Assembly (NCBI GenBank): GCA_009599575.1
Contig: VWND01000002.1
Coordinates: forward strand, 1,178,001-1,242,000
From: Blumeriella jaapii
Lineage: Eukaryota; Ascomycota; Leotiomycetes; Helotiales; Drepanopezizaceae
Direction of reading: 5' to 3'
Length of the DNA: 64,000 bases
This document shows, piece after piece, positions 45,060 through 56,788 of this stretch. Each line of letters starts with the position of its first letter. The stretch's first letter is position 1. The notes beneath the pieces are model-generated. The model worked only from the letters and a program-made list of their open reading frames with translations. It did no database searches and was not told the DNA's origin. The position numbers and the translations under genes were made by a program.

Positions 45060-46613
45060 CTAGGCACCAGAGCTTTTCGAGTTCTCTCCCATCAACGCAT
45101 CAATCTTAGCATTCACTTGCTTCTCCTGTTCAGCAGCTTCATCAATGGTCTGATCATTTCCCGAACGGCCACGGCGAGGCGATCTCTCGTCGCTGTCTTC
45201 CTCGCTGCTATCACTCCCGTGGAGACTGTCACGGTTGGTTTGGCGACTTCTCGTCATCTGTAGGCTGTTAACATTTGTCAATGGAAGGAAAACAAATAGC
45301 AAAAACATACCCATGATCGTACACCCCCAATCAAGCCCAAGCTGTACCCGGTAGCAAAGTCACTGCCGGGGCCAGGGCTATCATTTCTTGGGATATCCAA
45401 GCGACGACTGAGATGTGAGAGAGCCGACGGGCTGGTGAGAGAACCACCCTTGGAGGAGTCATCGTGGCTTGCCACACGAGCTGGGGAACCAGGTCTGCTA
45501 GCTTGCCAGAACTGTCTCAATTCCTTGCCCAGTTCTTGTCCGGTAGTGGTCCAGTTTGACCGGATGGCCTCTCGCATTTCTGCAACGTGACGCTTGAGAT
45601 CAAGTTCATTTTTCTTCAACCACGATACGTTGAGTTCTTGACGCGAAGTGCCTCGCTTGAACTGACGGGCGATATACTTTTCGTAGTCTCGAACGATCCT
45701 ACCAGCATGATCAGCTCGGTCCGTGCCGCGCAGGCTACTGTCTTTGTGCTAAAGATGACTTACTTGGTGATAATGCCGGTTGTACTGACACCTTCAGTCC
45801 TTTGGGTTACCAAGAATTTGCCAGCTTCCTTGATAGGCTTATAGATATCGTCTCCCTCATCAGCACCATATGGCAGATCATCGTGTGCGACATAGTCAAG
45901 CTTGTGTTCTTCCAAGAACTTGGGTGTGACTATCCAGGGGCAATCCTCGATGACCTCGTCAACCCATTTACAATGTCTAACTGTTTCGGCACGCTCCTGT
46001 CCGGACAATACAGTTAAGCCCTTGCGCTTGTGTGTCTCCTTGTCTCCCGTTACACCGACGATCAAGTATACGTCCGGGAACGCTTTCTTGGCCTGCTCCA
46101 GTTGGCGCATGTGTCTAGAGCATTATCAGCTTCCGGGGTCCCAATCTTCCAAATGATTTTGAGCTTGACTTACCCAAGATGAAACAGATCGAAAACGCCA
46201 TCGGCATAAACGCGGACTGCTCGGCCTGCAGGAGCTGGGTTGGTCTTGTATCCAACGGGATCCGTCAACTGCCCCAGCGGCGGAGGTGCCATGGCCTCTG
46301 GCTTATCCTCTTCGCCTTCCTTGGACTTCCGGCTCTTTCGTCCAACGCGTTTCTCAATGTCCGAACTGCCCTCAGTGCTCTCAGATCGCTCACCCGGATC
46401 GCCGTTGGCTTTTTCATGCCCCGATGATCTGAGCCGTTTGGCGGCAGGGGCATTTTCAGTTGACGCGCCCTTCTTGTGCTTGATTTGCTCTGGAGCGGTA
46501 GACTCTCCGTCCTCTCCGGACGCGTCTCGAGAGGACGGCTGCATGACCGGATTCTTCGTCAATGTGCTCGTTCTCTTTCGCTTGCCTGATCCGGCTGAAG
46601 ATGGTGAAGACAT
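45060..46613 (-). CDS. PCT1: Choline-phosphate cytidylyltransferase
   Basis: Makes CDP-choline from CTP and phosphocholine, the rate-setting step of the Kennedy pathway for phosphatidylcholine. Model: complement of 45060-45257, 45311-45698, 45764-46114, 46174-46613; 458 aa; introns GT-AG. Residues 1-130 are charged and disordered with basic stretches ([20 protein letters not shown]) that may direct it to the nucleus. Catalytic domain: [20 protein letters not shown] (HxGH nucleotidyltransferase signature split by intron 1), [24 protein letters not shown] and [18 protein letters not shown]. After it comes an amphipathic helix region ([20 protein letters not shown]) of the membrane-sensing type, then a serine-rich phosphorylatable tail ([19 protein letters not shown]). 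Confidence 0.95.
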
Positions 46614-47697
46614 CTTGCCTCTTCCAAGTGCCGACGTGTTGTGGGAAAACTGACGCGGATGCTGCAGAAAATCCAGTATTGTCCTACGACATTCGGGAAC
46701 CAAACGGCAACTCAGTCGGGATTAAGAGCAAGAGGAAGAAGTGATTCGCGTGATGAATGAGTGCAACTCAGCTCCTGGATCCTTGGAGTAATTTCGACGG
46801 GATCAGCCGGGATCCTCGAGATGGGCTATGACGACCCTAGTCGTGTGGAGCAAGGTTCCGAAAATCAAGCCTCTGTACGGAGGTCGAGATCGAGAAGTAT
46901 TCGACTTGGTGCTCGCTCAGGAAGAGGGCTGGACACGCGCAGGATTTGTGTCTCCAGTAACGACTGCGAGCGCTCTTATGAAGATGTCGTCTTAGACATT
47001 GTGAACACGGACTCTGCGCTGCCAGGTTTGTTGCAGGCATTGGGAAACGTCATTCATCACGTGTTAATCCTAGCTAGAGCAAGGTGGAAGCTGGGAGCTT
47101 GGGGGAGCGGGAGAAGTACTTCCTAGGGGCATCTTGCTTGACAACCTGCCTTACTCACTGTTCATGGCTGTGTTTATAGTGGTTCTGACTAAGTATACCA
47201 TACCTGAAACGATCGATTCACAAAAGAGTCCCGGAAAGTTGAGTCAAGACCAGAAGTATTTTAAGGTATCAATTGGCGCTTCTTCAGTACATGCTGCCGC
47301 TGTGCTTACTCTAGGCCCTTCCTTTCCTTTCTGAAATCCGATGCAAAAGAAAACGCGGGAACAACTCGCTGCGTGATGGAGATCGTTATTCGGCAAAAAA
47401 ACGGCGAGAAAAGAAGCATCACCCAGTATTTCGAGTGTACTGCGAGAAGTGCTTTCGATATCCTTGCTCCCCGGCTCTCGCGTCATCCTTCAGCCCGTGT
47501 ACCAAGCTGAGGAAAGAGACATGCGTGAAGCCATACCAGCAGTGTCTTGCAGTTAAGAAAACGTTGCTGCTTTTCCAGGCATTTTGTGAATGTATGTCCA
47601 GAAACATCACTCTCCCAGAATGCCGAATAGCAACAAAGTTTCTGCAAGCACGCTCGGCCAAAGAAATTCGGGTCGGAGTTGGGGACGAAAGACTGAT
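46614..47697. other. Intergenic between PCT1 and PP2C gene
   Basis: No gene is supported; open frames are short and unrecognisable. It contains the PCT1 promoter and the 3' end of the phosphatase gene. Confidence 0.5.
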
Positions 47698-49502
47698 TTA
47701 CTTCGATGGCTTGTCGACCTTTGCATCTGCGGTATCCGCAATGCCCTTGTACTTCGGGTTGGAGTCGGTGGTCGTCTGCTTGGAAGTGCTCTCAGCTGGC
47801 TGCCCCTTGCTGACTTGGCTGGCCAGATCACGATCCTCCTCGCTACGGTCGAACATCTCGGTATCCTCTGAGTCTGTAAGGACCTCAGTGCCATTTCCCA
47901 AAAGGATGATTCGTCCGCGTGGTTTACCTCCGGAAGACTTTGACTTGTCCATATCAACACCGAACCCACTATCGCTATCATCAAAGTTGTGGTGAACGCC
48001 CGGGCCTCGAAACTCCGCTACTCCTCAAGGTTAGCCCGACCCTGTAAAGACAGTAACAAAATACTTGCCATACTCAGGAGGTGCGCAAGGACCATCTCCA
48101 TTAGCTACTCTCTTGGCGATCTCATCATACCACTCCTCCTTCGTCTTGCCACGCAGGAGACCAATGATAATGATAGTCATGTTGTCGCAACCGACACCAC
48201 CAGTCTCAGAGTTTGAAGCAAGACAGTTGTCCATCATGTTCTCGCAGATCTTCGATAGGTCCTGCTTAGCTGCAATTCCTCGGCGGACGAACTCTACAAC
48301 TGCTTGAGATGATTGGCAATCCCAGATACCTATAAATACATGTCAGATGGGCTTTCAGTTCAATCAAGGGATATTACCATCACAAGCAACCACCAAGAAT
48401 TCATCGTCGTCAGAAATATCGTGGACAGTGACATCTGGGTAGGCTGTAACAATCTGTTGCTCTGGGGCAAGCTCGGCGCTCTTCTTGAACTCGAAGTCTC
48501 CAATGGCTCTAGACAAAGCGAGGTTGCCGTTAACACGTCCGAAGTCAACAAACCCACCAGCAGCAGTGATTCTTGCCTTCTCGCCTGTATGAAGTTAGCA
48601 CCTGTATCGCAAAACTTCGACTCTTCTTAGAATACTGCCTACCTTCGTTTTGTGGCTTATGGTCAAAGGACAATGGCTTTGCTCTACCCTTGACACCCAA
48701 GACACTTCTAGAATCACCGGCGTTTCCCTAGACATGTCAGTCACCTCCAGGCTGGATCCGTGAATTCCACCTACGACAAAGATCTTGGTTGCCGAGACAA
48801 TTGCGACGGAAGCTGTGCATCCAGAAACCTCTTCCTCGTATCGAGGGTCTGCAAAGCACGGGTCAGTTTCCTATAGCCTCCGTATGTATATAGGCTTGCT
48901 GACCGCTGAGGATTGCACGATCGGTTGCCAGGAAGCCATCCTTCAAGGCCTGCTCCAAATCACCCTTCTGAAATGCGTCTTGCTTTGCGATAATCGGATG
49001 GATGTTCTCTCCTGCAAACAGCGCGACCTTATCTCCTCCGTGTCCATCGTATACGCCGAAGAACGAGAGTCTCGAATCGACGCCGGCGGGCTTGGGCTCC
49101 TTTCCATCCTCGGCCACGGCTTGTAGATCGAGCACCGCAGCGTGCGCATCCTCCATGCTGATTCTCCATCCCTGCATCGAAGACACACCATAGATCAAGC
49201 GATCGTCACCACCAGTTTCGGAAGTCTAGTGGATGCAAATCAGTATGTTGAAAACTGGGCCTTGGAAGATGTTGTAGACGCATCTCCAGCGTGCAGGAGC
49301 AAAAGCGCGTAAAGGTATGAAATCGACATGGCGCGTAAACTTGGTATGTATAACAGCGCGCCGCTCTTCAAGATCGAACTCAAGGAGTCGGAGCCGACCA
49401 GCTGAAATCAACGGGCAGACTTGCGCTGAGAATAAACCTGAACAAAGAAGGAAGAGGAATGCGTACCTTTTCGACAACCGGCTCTGACAGGGTCTGACCC
49501 AT
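47698..49502 (-). CDS. PP2C-type serine/threonine phosphatase (Ptc2/Ptc3-like)
   Basis: Metal-dependent phosphatase that in yeasts turns off stress MAPK and checkpoint signalling. Model: complement of 47698-48017, 48069-48329, 48378-48584, 48643-48727, 48775-48848, 48904-49225, 49467-49502; 434 aa, seven exons. Exon 1 is 36 nt and encodes [12 protein letters not shown], the usual PTC2-type start with a glycine for myristoylation (inference). PP2C motifs in order: [71 protein letters not shown] and [10 protein letters not shown]. The acidic C-terminal tail ([18 protein letters not shown]) is low-complexity. Intron 6 (48018-48068) has a GC donor (GCAAGT) and an AG acceptor. Confidence 0.95.
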
Positions 49503-51127
49503 CTTGTCCGATGCTTTTGCTTCCTCTCAGTACGGAAGAAGAGAGCAGGTGGTGGACGGAGCTGTTCGGGTTTGTGGAAAGTTCTATTGTAGGTAGAGAG
49601 GGGAAACGACGATGTGCGGGGTTCTGTGAATGTGCGGGAAGGGAAGTGAAAGGAAGGATGTAGACTGTCTGGTAATACTCTGCATCCAAGAGATACGAGG
49701 GTTTCCGTGTCAATCGTGTATCTGGGTTTCCGAATTTTGTGGTTCGGTCGAGGACCGGCGTGGTGTCGTGTGTGAGCCAGAAGAGCGAGGAGGTGTGGAG
49801 GGCGAGCGGGGCCAATAAGAACGAGTGGCGCTAAGCGACAGTATGATTCGTAGTTAGCGTTAAGTGGCTGGTGGTGCTGTGCCACCTCGTCATTTTGCCT
49901 ATTTAACAACAACAACAACAGCTTTTTGTTTACACCTACCTACCAACACTTACTCGTCGCCAGCGTCCTGGTCTTCGCTATACGGGCGTCAGTAAATCCT
50001 GAGCCTGACTACCTAGTATTGGTAAAACCCTAGTTTACAATCGCCAGATCCTTAACTGCTATCTGCTGCTTGCCCACCTACGAATGACCACGATCGAAAT
50101 TTGCTCCTAGCTGTGCAGAGGGTATCTCTCGAGCCCATTGCGCAGCCAAATTGAAGATCCAGCTACTAGGAATCTCAGAGGCATCAAAAGACCTGTGGTC
50201 ATAATCATTGACCGAAAGTCCCGGGAGCGCCGAAAGCCATCTCCGATCTTGATTCCGTTTGTCCTTGTTTACCAGAGGGTGATCCGAACCCATCGTGAAA
50301 TTCTGTCCATGGGCTAAAGTATCCGAAAGTAAATCGATCTACTATTGGAGGAGGTGAATCAGATTTGCTAACCCCAGTACAAGCTTTGAATCCATTGTTG
50401 TTGAAAACTACAGCTACGTAGAACATTGTCAGGACTGCCTTCATCATCATGTAGTTCTCACTCCATCTACCACACAGGACTTACACCGATCAACTCTAGA
50501 CATTGGGAAGTACTGTAGGTAATCCAAGTCAAGACCATGATGTCTGTATGTTGCTCGGGAGTCTAGGGTCCGAATCCGATATAAAGCCCTTTTAAGAACC
50601 ATACAGGTACCCGATTTCTTCTCTGCCCATCCCACCCTGACGAACAACAATCATAAAATATCCAGACATCGAACCCGGAGACCAGTGGTAACTCTTCTCC
50701 ACCTAACGAACTGCCTAATCAGTATACGCCAGAAACGATTCTTGGTCTTGATTTCGCGGATGACGTCGTAGAGTTGACTTCAAGTACACGAAACCCCCCC
50801 CCCCTCCCCCCCTCCCTCTAAACACGGAAACATCACTTCGTTTCGAGATATAAGAGTCTCGTGGTGCACAGATACAGAAAGCCACATTAGCGTATTTCAT
50901 TGTCAAAATATTCAATTCTTTAAATTCTCTGTGCTTCCTCTACAGCTCAGGCAATGCATGCACAGCGCCTCCTGTACTGTACCTAGGTACTGTCCTTGTT
51001 TTTAGCAACTCCAGACCTTGGCTTTATGACATCAACAACATTCACTGGAACACGAACTGGCACAAAGTCATGGCATTCTTGATTCCTAGAACGAGCCCTC
51101 ACCACGCCGGGGTGAATATTCGAATCA
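49503..51127. other. Gene-free spacer
   Basis: No gene is supported. It begins with the PP2C promoter. It contains a CAA repeat at about 49905-49920 and a C-rich run at about 50794-50815. A weak tRNA-like patch near 50650-50740 was considered and rejected. Confidence 0.5.
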
Positions 51128-54100
51128 TTAGATATAAGCCGTGTAGTCAATCTCCCCTCTGTGCGTGCCCACTCTCACATCCCTTGCATCAACACTAACC
51201 GGCCTCCTTCCCGCACCTTCCATAAACCTCGCTGCTCTCCCGCCCTCAGGACTACTAGGCGTCGACTTCGAGTTTCCCCGTGCCGGTCCCGACGCCTCGC
51301 CCCCATAGCTCTGCCCAATCCGTCCCTCCTGCTCGGCATCCACACTCCTGTGCGTCTCCCAGCTCCCTTCCGAGAAATTGTCCTGCAAGTATTTCTCATA
51401 CTCGAATTCACCTCCGATCTCGCCAGGGTTCCGATGCTGGCGGCCTGGACTCCTTCCTATCACGTCCAGCTCCGGCGCACTCTCGAACCGACTATCTCGA
51501 CTTTCAACCGACACCAGACTCCGCTCCGTCCGATTCCGCTCCGTCCTATGCTCGTAGTAGCTATTGAGCTGTCGAGTCCCTTCCTGTGCCAGCGAATAGC
51601 TAATGCCGAACGAGTCCCTGTCCGTTTCGTCACTCATCTCTCGCATGCCACGCATGATCTTTGCTTCAAGACTGTCCATCATTGCTTCTTCAGGAACAGT
51701 GGGTGAGTCGGCATAGGACGATCGGAAGGAGGGTCTCTGAGTCATCCCGCTCTTCTTCATTTTTTTCGAATCCCGACGAATGGAAGAGCCGAAGAAAGGG
51801 GATGAGCCAACGCGTCTGCTAAGTGGTCGAGAGACACGCGAATTCCCGCTGCTTTCGGACAGCGCGGTGGGGAGGTAATGTATCGACGGGCTTTTCGTTA
51901 CTTGTCTGATCGTTCTCCGCAGCGACATAGCTCTGTTCCTTCTAGGAGACTCTTCATACGTAGTTGACGAGGCGCTGGCGACGCTGCGACGTTTTTCCGT
52001 CTCGATGGATGTAGCTTTCGTGAGCCATGTCTTGGAGTTCCTCTTCAGTTCATGTGGATGAACACAGTCTTTTCCATGGCCAACACTACCTCTTTTCAAG
52101 ATCCTGCCATTTGAGGCAGCTGATTCAGCACGACCGTGGACATTTCCACGTGGTATATTTCCTGTGCTCGTGAGTCTGGGTTGCCGCTTGCTTGACTTCC
52201 GGGCATAGGGCTGGACCAAGGGCTGTTCAGTAGAAAGAAGAGGACCACTGCCGTTCTGAAGATTTGCTTGGCTTCCAATGGCAGAAAAGCTGTCCAGTTT
52301 CCTGTCCGAGAAGCTGCTGTCTCTCAAATTCAAAATCGTATCTGCTGTGACGAAACCAGTATGATAGCTCTCTCGCACTGGACGAGATGGAGCCTGACTC
52401 GCAGAGGATAGTATGGTTGATTTACGAACGTGTCCTTTCCGAGAGTAATTAGAGTAGCTCCTTGTCGGCGGCTGAGTTCCCGGGGAGCCTGTACAAGAAG
52501 ATCTCAGATCCAGATGTGTACTGCCTTGTGTGTATCTCCAGCTGTCTTCGGACTGTGACAATGCATTGTCTGATTTTGATCGCCTTCCTCCAAGTCCGGA
52601 TTTGTACGACTCGCCAATTATGAGCTGAGATAGCCGCGGATTGGACGTACTCTTCGACCTTCTAAGTGGGTTGTCTGCCAGTCTCTTCCTGTACTTTTCA
52701 GAAGTCTCCGCACTCTCGATTGGGATTGGAATACCCCCAGGCCTCGCATTGCCTTCTGTACCAAATGCGGACATGTCCAGCTGGAGAGGACGAGGTGGAG
52801 GTACAGGGATTAACGGAGATGGTTGATAGTAAGCTTCTGTTATGCTCGGCCGGCCTGAATCGAGAGGAGACGAAATGGCGCGCTTCTCTATTTTCCCGAA
52901 CCCCTTTACTTGCTTTGACTTCCGTCTTCGATAACAGTAGCAACATAGTGCCAATAAGAGGGTGCTAAAAACAACCCCCACAGAGATTGATATGGCGAGA
53001 ATGGCGTTCGTGCTAAGCCGCTTGCTAGAGGTTGCGGTAGCTGCTGTTGGATCGCTGGATGCTGTGGCTGTGGGAGCCATTGAACTCCTCGAATTGATTC
53101 CTGTTGCTGTTGATGTCGAGCCCGAAGGAGACGATGTGCTAGTTGTAGAAGTGACGCTACCCGGGATAAGTAGAAGTTTGAAGGACCCAGACTCCTCTTT
53201 GTTGGTTGATTTTGACCTTGCAGACAATCCGATGGTGATGGTCTCTGGCTCTGTCTCGGATGGTACATCTCCAGTCAGAACGAAGGTCTCTGGATCGAAA
53301 GAAAGCCAACTTCGAAGAGGAGAGATATTAGTAGTAAGAATTGTATCGGCTTTGTTAGTTAAGCAGGTGCTTAAATCGTAGGTGAAATTGTATCCTATCG
53401 TGGCGTTGATATTCCCGATTGATTTGCTGAACAGGCCTTCTGCAATCATGATACGTACAGTTGTATCTGCCGTGTCACCATATATATCCGTCACCAGGAT
53501 GGTGAAATTGACAGAAGTTGCATCTGCTGGAACTGTCCCAGTAAGCTCGAGATTTTTGTTGTCGAGAACAATCCATGAAGGTGTCTGTGCAGTTACTGAC
53601 ACTACATCCGACGTTTTTACAGCCTGTCCATCGAGCTCTAAGCTCCCCGCAAGACCACTGAAGACAATGTCGCTACCTAATGTTGCGTTGATGATGAGAT
53701 CTGCAGACTTGAAAGCGAACAGGTGTACTCCGACTTCGATATCGAAGAACATCGATGTTCCACCGAAACCCTCAATGTCTGAAGCGATGAGCTGTACCCC
53801 GAATGTCTGCGGTGGCAATATAAGCGACTGGTAGTCAGGAGTCTGCCCACTGAATATCAGAGTGCTACTATCGAATTGTATCCATGCAGGGAGTGGTGTG
53901 TTGTTTGTGCTTAACGCATAATAACTGAACGACGCATCGCTACCATTGCTAGTAAATGTCCCGGGATCCAGATTTATACTAAACGGTGTCGAAGGATGGT
54001 ACATGAGCGTCGAAGGTGCTGAAAATGCTCCACTTTTTCCCAACTGAGTGACTGGTATACTGAGGGACGGGGCCGGATTCTGCGAGACTACCAGAGTCGC

Positions 54101-54424
54101 ACTCATTATTACTGATCCATCAGCATCACTTGCCATCAGGCTGATTGGCACACTGTTTATTATATCTGTCCCCATGTATTGTGTCGGTGTACCAGAAAGA
54201 GTCCGAGTATTGCTGTCTAAAGAGAGCCAGCTAGGTCCAGTCGTGAGGACATATGTCATGGACAATGTTGAGGAGAACGTCGAGCTCGGAAAGGTATAGG
54301 TAAAGAGTGTGTCCATCCGTGCCACAGGAGGAACTTGAGAATTGAGGGGAAAGGCGATTGTTGGGATCGCATTGGCGATAGATCCAAAGATGGCAATAGC
54401 GGAGAGCGCACGCCGCAGTGCCAT
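51128..54424 (-). CDS. AXL2: Axl2-like cadherin-fold membrane protein (axial budding / polarity)
   Basis: Type I plasma-membrane protein; in yeast it marks bud sites, in filamentous fungi the homologue acts in septation and conidiation. 1098 aa, single exon. Signal peptide MALRRALSAIAIFGSIANA; the frame is open further upstream but without an ATG. The extracellular part has repeated cadherin-like (CADG/He-PIG) modules, each with a PSWLSLDSNTRTLSGTP-type signature: WLSLDSNTRTLSGTP, WIQFDSSTLIFSGQTP, WIVLDNKNLELTGTVP and WLSFDPETFVLTGDVP, so four modules. A Ser/Thr stalk precedes one transmembrane helix near residues 470-495 (AILAISISVGVVFSTLLLAL), followed by a basic stop (CYRRRKSKQ) and a long, basic, serine-rich cytoplasmic tail of about 600 residues. 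Confidence 0.88.
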   Translation of the reverse strand: MALRRALSAIAIFGSIANAIPTIAFPLNSQVPPVARMDTLFTYTFPSSTFSSTLSMTYVLTTGPSWLSLDSNTRTLSGTPTQYMGTDIINSVPISLMASDADGSVIMSATLVVSQNPAPSLSIPVTQLGKSGAFSAPSTLMYHPSTPFSINLDPGTFTSNGSDASFSYYALSTNNTPLPAWIQFDSSTLIFSGQTPDYQSLILPPQTFGVQLIASDIEGFGGTSMFFDIEVGVHLFAFKSADLIINATLGSDIVFSGLAGSLELDGQAVKTSDVVSVTAQTPSWIVLDNKNLELTGTVPADATSVNFTILVTDIYGDTADTTVRIMIAEGLFSKSIGNINATIGYNFTYDLSTCLTNKADTILTTNISPLRSWLSFDPETFVLTGDVPSETEPETITIGLSARSKSTNKEESGSFKLLLIPGSVTSTTSTSSPSGSTSTATGINSRSSMAPTATASSDPTAATATSSKRLSTNAILAISISVGVVFSTLLLALCCYCYRRRKSKQVKGFGKIEKRAISSPLDSGRPSITEAYYQPSPLIPVPPPRPLQLDMSAFGTEGNARPGGIPIPIESAETSEKYRKRLADNPLRRSKSTSNPRLSQLIIGESYKSGLGGRRSKSDNALSQSEDSWRYTQGSTHLDLRSSCTGSPGTQPPTRSYSNYSRKGHVRKSTILSSASQAPSRPVRESYHTGFVTADTILNLRDSSFSDRKLDSFSAIGSQANLQNGSGPLLSTEQPLVQPYARKSSKRQPRLTSTGNIPRGNVHGRAESAASNGRILKRGSVGHGKDCVHPHELKRNSKTWLTKATSIETEKRRSVASASSTTYEESPRRNRAMSLRRTIRQVTKSPSIHYLPTALSESSGNSRVSRPLSRRVGSSPFFGSSIRRDSKKMKKSGMTQRPSFRSSYADSPTVPEEAMMDSLEAKIMRGMREMSDETDRDSFGISYSLAQEGTRQLNSYYEHRTERNRTERSLVSVESRDSRFESAPELDVIGRSPGRQHRNPGEIGGEFEYEKYLQDNFSEGSWETHRSVDAEQEGRIGQSYGGEASGPARGNSKSTPSSPEGGRAARFMEGAGRRPVSVDARDVRVGTHRGEIDYTAYI

Positions 54425-55135
54425 GTTCGCAAGACTGTAGAGGTCACAGAAATTCGTAGCTTGAAAAGAAAAAACAATTGAAAGCTCACTGGTATTACAG
54501 CGGAAGGAGATCGGCGGAGAGAGTGACAATGATAGAAAAGAAACACGATGCTGATGGTCGAGAGAGAAATTTTGGAGGCGCAGTGAGGGATCGGTAGTAT
54601 CACTTTGCTAGGAATTCAACAGAGTAAAGAATGATACACTGCAAGGGAGGGGGACACTTGCCCCAGCCTTGCGGTGGCATCCAGAAGTATACAGTTGCTC
54701 AATCCAGTTTCACAGGACTAGAAATATTGCTGGACATTCGGAATATCTCACCCCAACCCCCTGGTTGGCATGTAATGTGTAGGCCATCGGAACGTACCTA
54801 TTCAGTGATTGCGGACCATTGTGAAACATAAATGGCCGGACCTACACGCTGAACGATCATGGTCTTGCGCCAGCCAGTTCTGGGGACGGCTGACGAGAAG
54901 GTCGTGATGCATACCGGTCTGAAAGCGTTACATGGAGACATATCAGAGTAACAATTGAAGAAAGAGAGGATCGTGAGGGTGAAGATATGGGGCAGCTCGA
55001 GAGGTTACCACCCGCCCCACTTATGCTTAAGCGAGGATCAAAGGCCGAAGTTCAGCCGCTCACTATCAATGTTCGTTTCCATCTACAGTACGTACTGTAC
55101 CAACACATGTTCAATTCAGCTAATGGGAGCCTACC
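54425..55135. promoter_or_regulatory. Divergent promoter region, AXL2 / EFM6
   Basis: 711 bp between opposite start codons; it must contain both promoters. The palindromic GTACGTAC-type sequence TACAGTACGTACTGTA lies at about 55085-55100, 36-51 bp upstream of the EFM6 ATG. Confidence 0.5.
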
Positions 55136-55948
55136 ATGATGTTATCCCGTTCTACCTCCCCGGAGTTCTCGCCGCTGGCCGTGAGTGAAGACTTGGCTCC
55201 CGTTCCTGCATACAAAGCCGCGTCTACCCAAAGCTTCAACTTCGACAATCTCCTCGAGACGCCTCTCCAACTCCACGAAGACCTCAGATCGGGGTGCGGC
55301 GGACAGCTATGGCCTGCTGGTATGTTATTGGCTCAGCACATCCTCCGTTACCATAGAAGCTCATTGAAAGACGCGCGAATGTAAGTCTTGTTCTCAACGA
55401 GGTTGATGGCGGACCTCCGCTAATTTGATTTCCAAGTCTTGAGTTGGGAGCTGGCGGTGGTTTGGTTGGATTGTCTGTGGCTATGGCGTGCGAAATCGAT
55501 CGTCCTATATACATCTCCGACCAAGAGAACATGGTGAATCTAATGCAGCAGAACATTGAATTGAATCGGCTCGAGTCACGTGTGAAGGGGATCGTACTGA
55601 ATTGGCAAGTCTTGCTCGATCGAATATCTACAGGGACCTACTAACACAGTTCCTAGGGGTGATCCATTACCAGCAGAAGTTGTCAAGGAGCAACCCAATC
55701 TGATTTTGGCCGCCGACTGTGTCTACTTTGAGCCCGCCTTCCCCTTGCTTCTCGCTACGCTCGAAGACCTCCTTGAGTTGTGCAAGGAGTCTGTCATCTA
55801 CTTCTGTTTTAAGAAGCGGAGGAGAGCTGATATGCAGTTCATGAAGAATGCTAGGAAGAGATTCTTGGTGGAAGAAATCGATGACCAAGACAGAGAAACA
55901 TTTTCGAGGGAAGGATTGTTCTTGTACACGTTCAAAAGAAAGTCATGA
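55136..55948 (+). CDS. EFM6: Protein-lysine N-methyltransferase, EFM6 type
   Basis: S-adenosylmethionine-dependent methyltransferase of the METTL21-like seven-beta-strand class; yeast Efm6 methylates elongation factor eEF1A. Model: 55136-55380, 55437-55604, 55657-55948; 234 aa. Motifs: SGCGGQLWPAGMLLAQHIL (the family's early signature), the SAM-binding loop LELGAGGGLVGLSVA, YISDQENMVNLMQQNIELN, the catalytic-core LILAADCVYFEPAFPLLLAT, and YFCFKKRRRADMQF, which matches the Efm6 KKRRKAD block. Intron 2 (55605-55656) has a GC donor (GCAAGT) and a perfect CTACTAAC branch site; without splicing it the frame stops soon after. It ends 58 bp from the SHB17 stop, tail to tail. Confidence 0.9.
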
Positions 55949-56006
55949 AAACATAACATGTGAACTTCTCTCTATGGTGTTGGATTGGTTTTATGTTCAT
56001 CTGGGT

Positions 56007-56788
56007 CTACTCGCTGCCTCCCACGTTAACACCAAGTAGTAAAGCCGGCTCGTCAACCCTGTGGTGCTCGTAAGACAGCACCCCAATCGCCCCAGGCTCC
56101 AACATCATCGGTAATCCCTGGCTCAACTCGAATCCGATCCACCTCTTGGCGAAAGCTCTCAGGATGTGTCCATGAGCAATCAGCACGACATCTACCCCTT
56201 TCTCCCCGTGCATATACTGTGCCTGCAATTCTCTAATCTTCCTAATGATCCGATCGAGTCTCTGCTTCACCTCTTCAGCCGACTCTCCTTCTTCACACCC
56301 ATCCACCCAGATGTTCCACGGGCGCTCCTTGTCTAACCCGTTCTCCTGTCGTGCAGCTCTGATCTGAGCCGTCAACAGGCCTTCATACGCCCCGTACTCC
56401 CATTCTCGAATGTCTTCGCTGGTCTCGTAGTTCGCTTGGAGCTTGGAGCGGGACGTTTCGTCGAAAAGGAGCTCGTAGGTGCGTTGGGCACGAGTTCGAG
56501 GGGAGACAAATAAGTGGGCTATCCGGGAGGGATCAACAAGTTTTCCCGGGCCAACAATGACATTGGCGGATGAGGAGACTTGTTTCTCGCCATTGGCTGT
56601 CAAAGGGATGTCACTGCGACCCGTGTATCTTCCAGAGATGGTCCATTCAGTTTCTCCTATGCCGGAGTCAATTTCTTGTGCTTCCTTTTGACTCTTCTCA
56701 AGCCCCTACTTCCGAAACTCCTTCAATTGAAGTACTTACCGTGTCTAACAAGAAAGACTCTTGGTGTTCCAGCATCTTTGTCGGGCAT
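56007..56788 (-). CDS. SHB17: Sedoheptulose-1,7-bisphosphatase (histidine phosphatase family)
   Basis: Dephosphorylates sedoheptulose-1,7-bisphosphate, feeding riboneogenesis in the non-oxidative pentose phosphate route (yeast Shb17). Model: complement of 56007-56656 and 56740-56788; 232 aa. The phosphohistidine motif RHGETEW is formed across the intron (RVFLVRHG joined to ETEWTISGRYTG). Then SPRTRAQRT, REWEYGAYEGL, GLDKERPWNIWVDGCEEGES, the second catalytic histidine in LIAHGHILRAFAKRW, and GVLSYEHHRVDEPALLLG. The GLDKERPWNIW and DEPAL blocks separate Shb17 from ordinary phosphoglycerate mutases. It is shorter than yeast Shb17 (271 aa), lacking part of the loop before the C-terminus. Confidence 0.93.

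Noticed and set aside
50640..50740. tRNA-like patch on the minus strand (GGGTTCGATGTCTGG resembles a T-arm / B box)
   Set aside because: The 7-nt acceptor arms do not pair and the A box is poor; at most a decayed relic.
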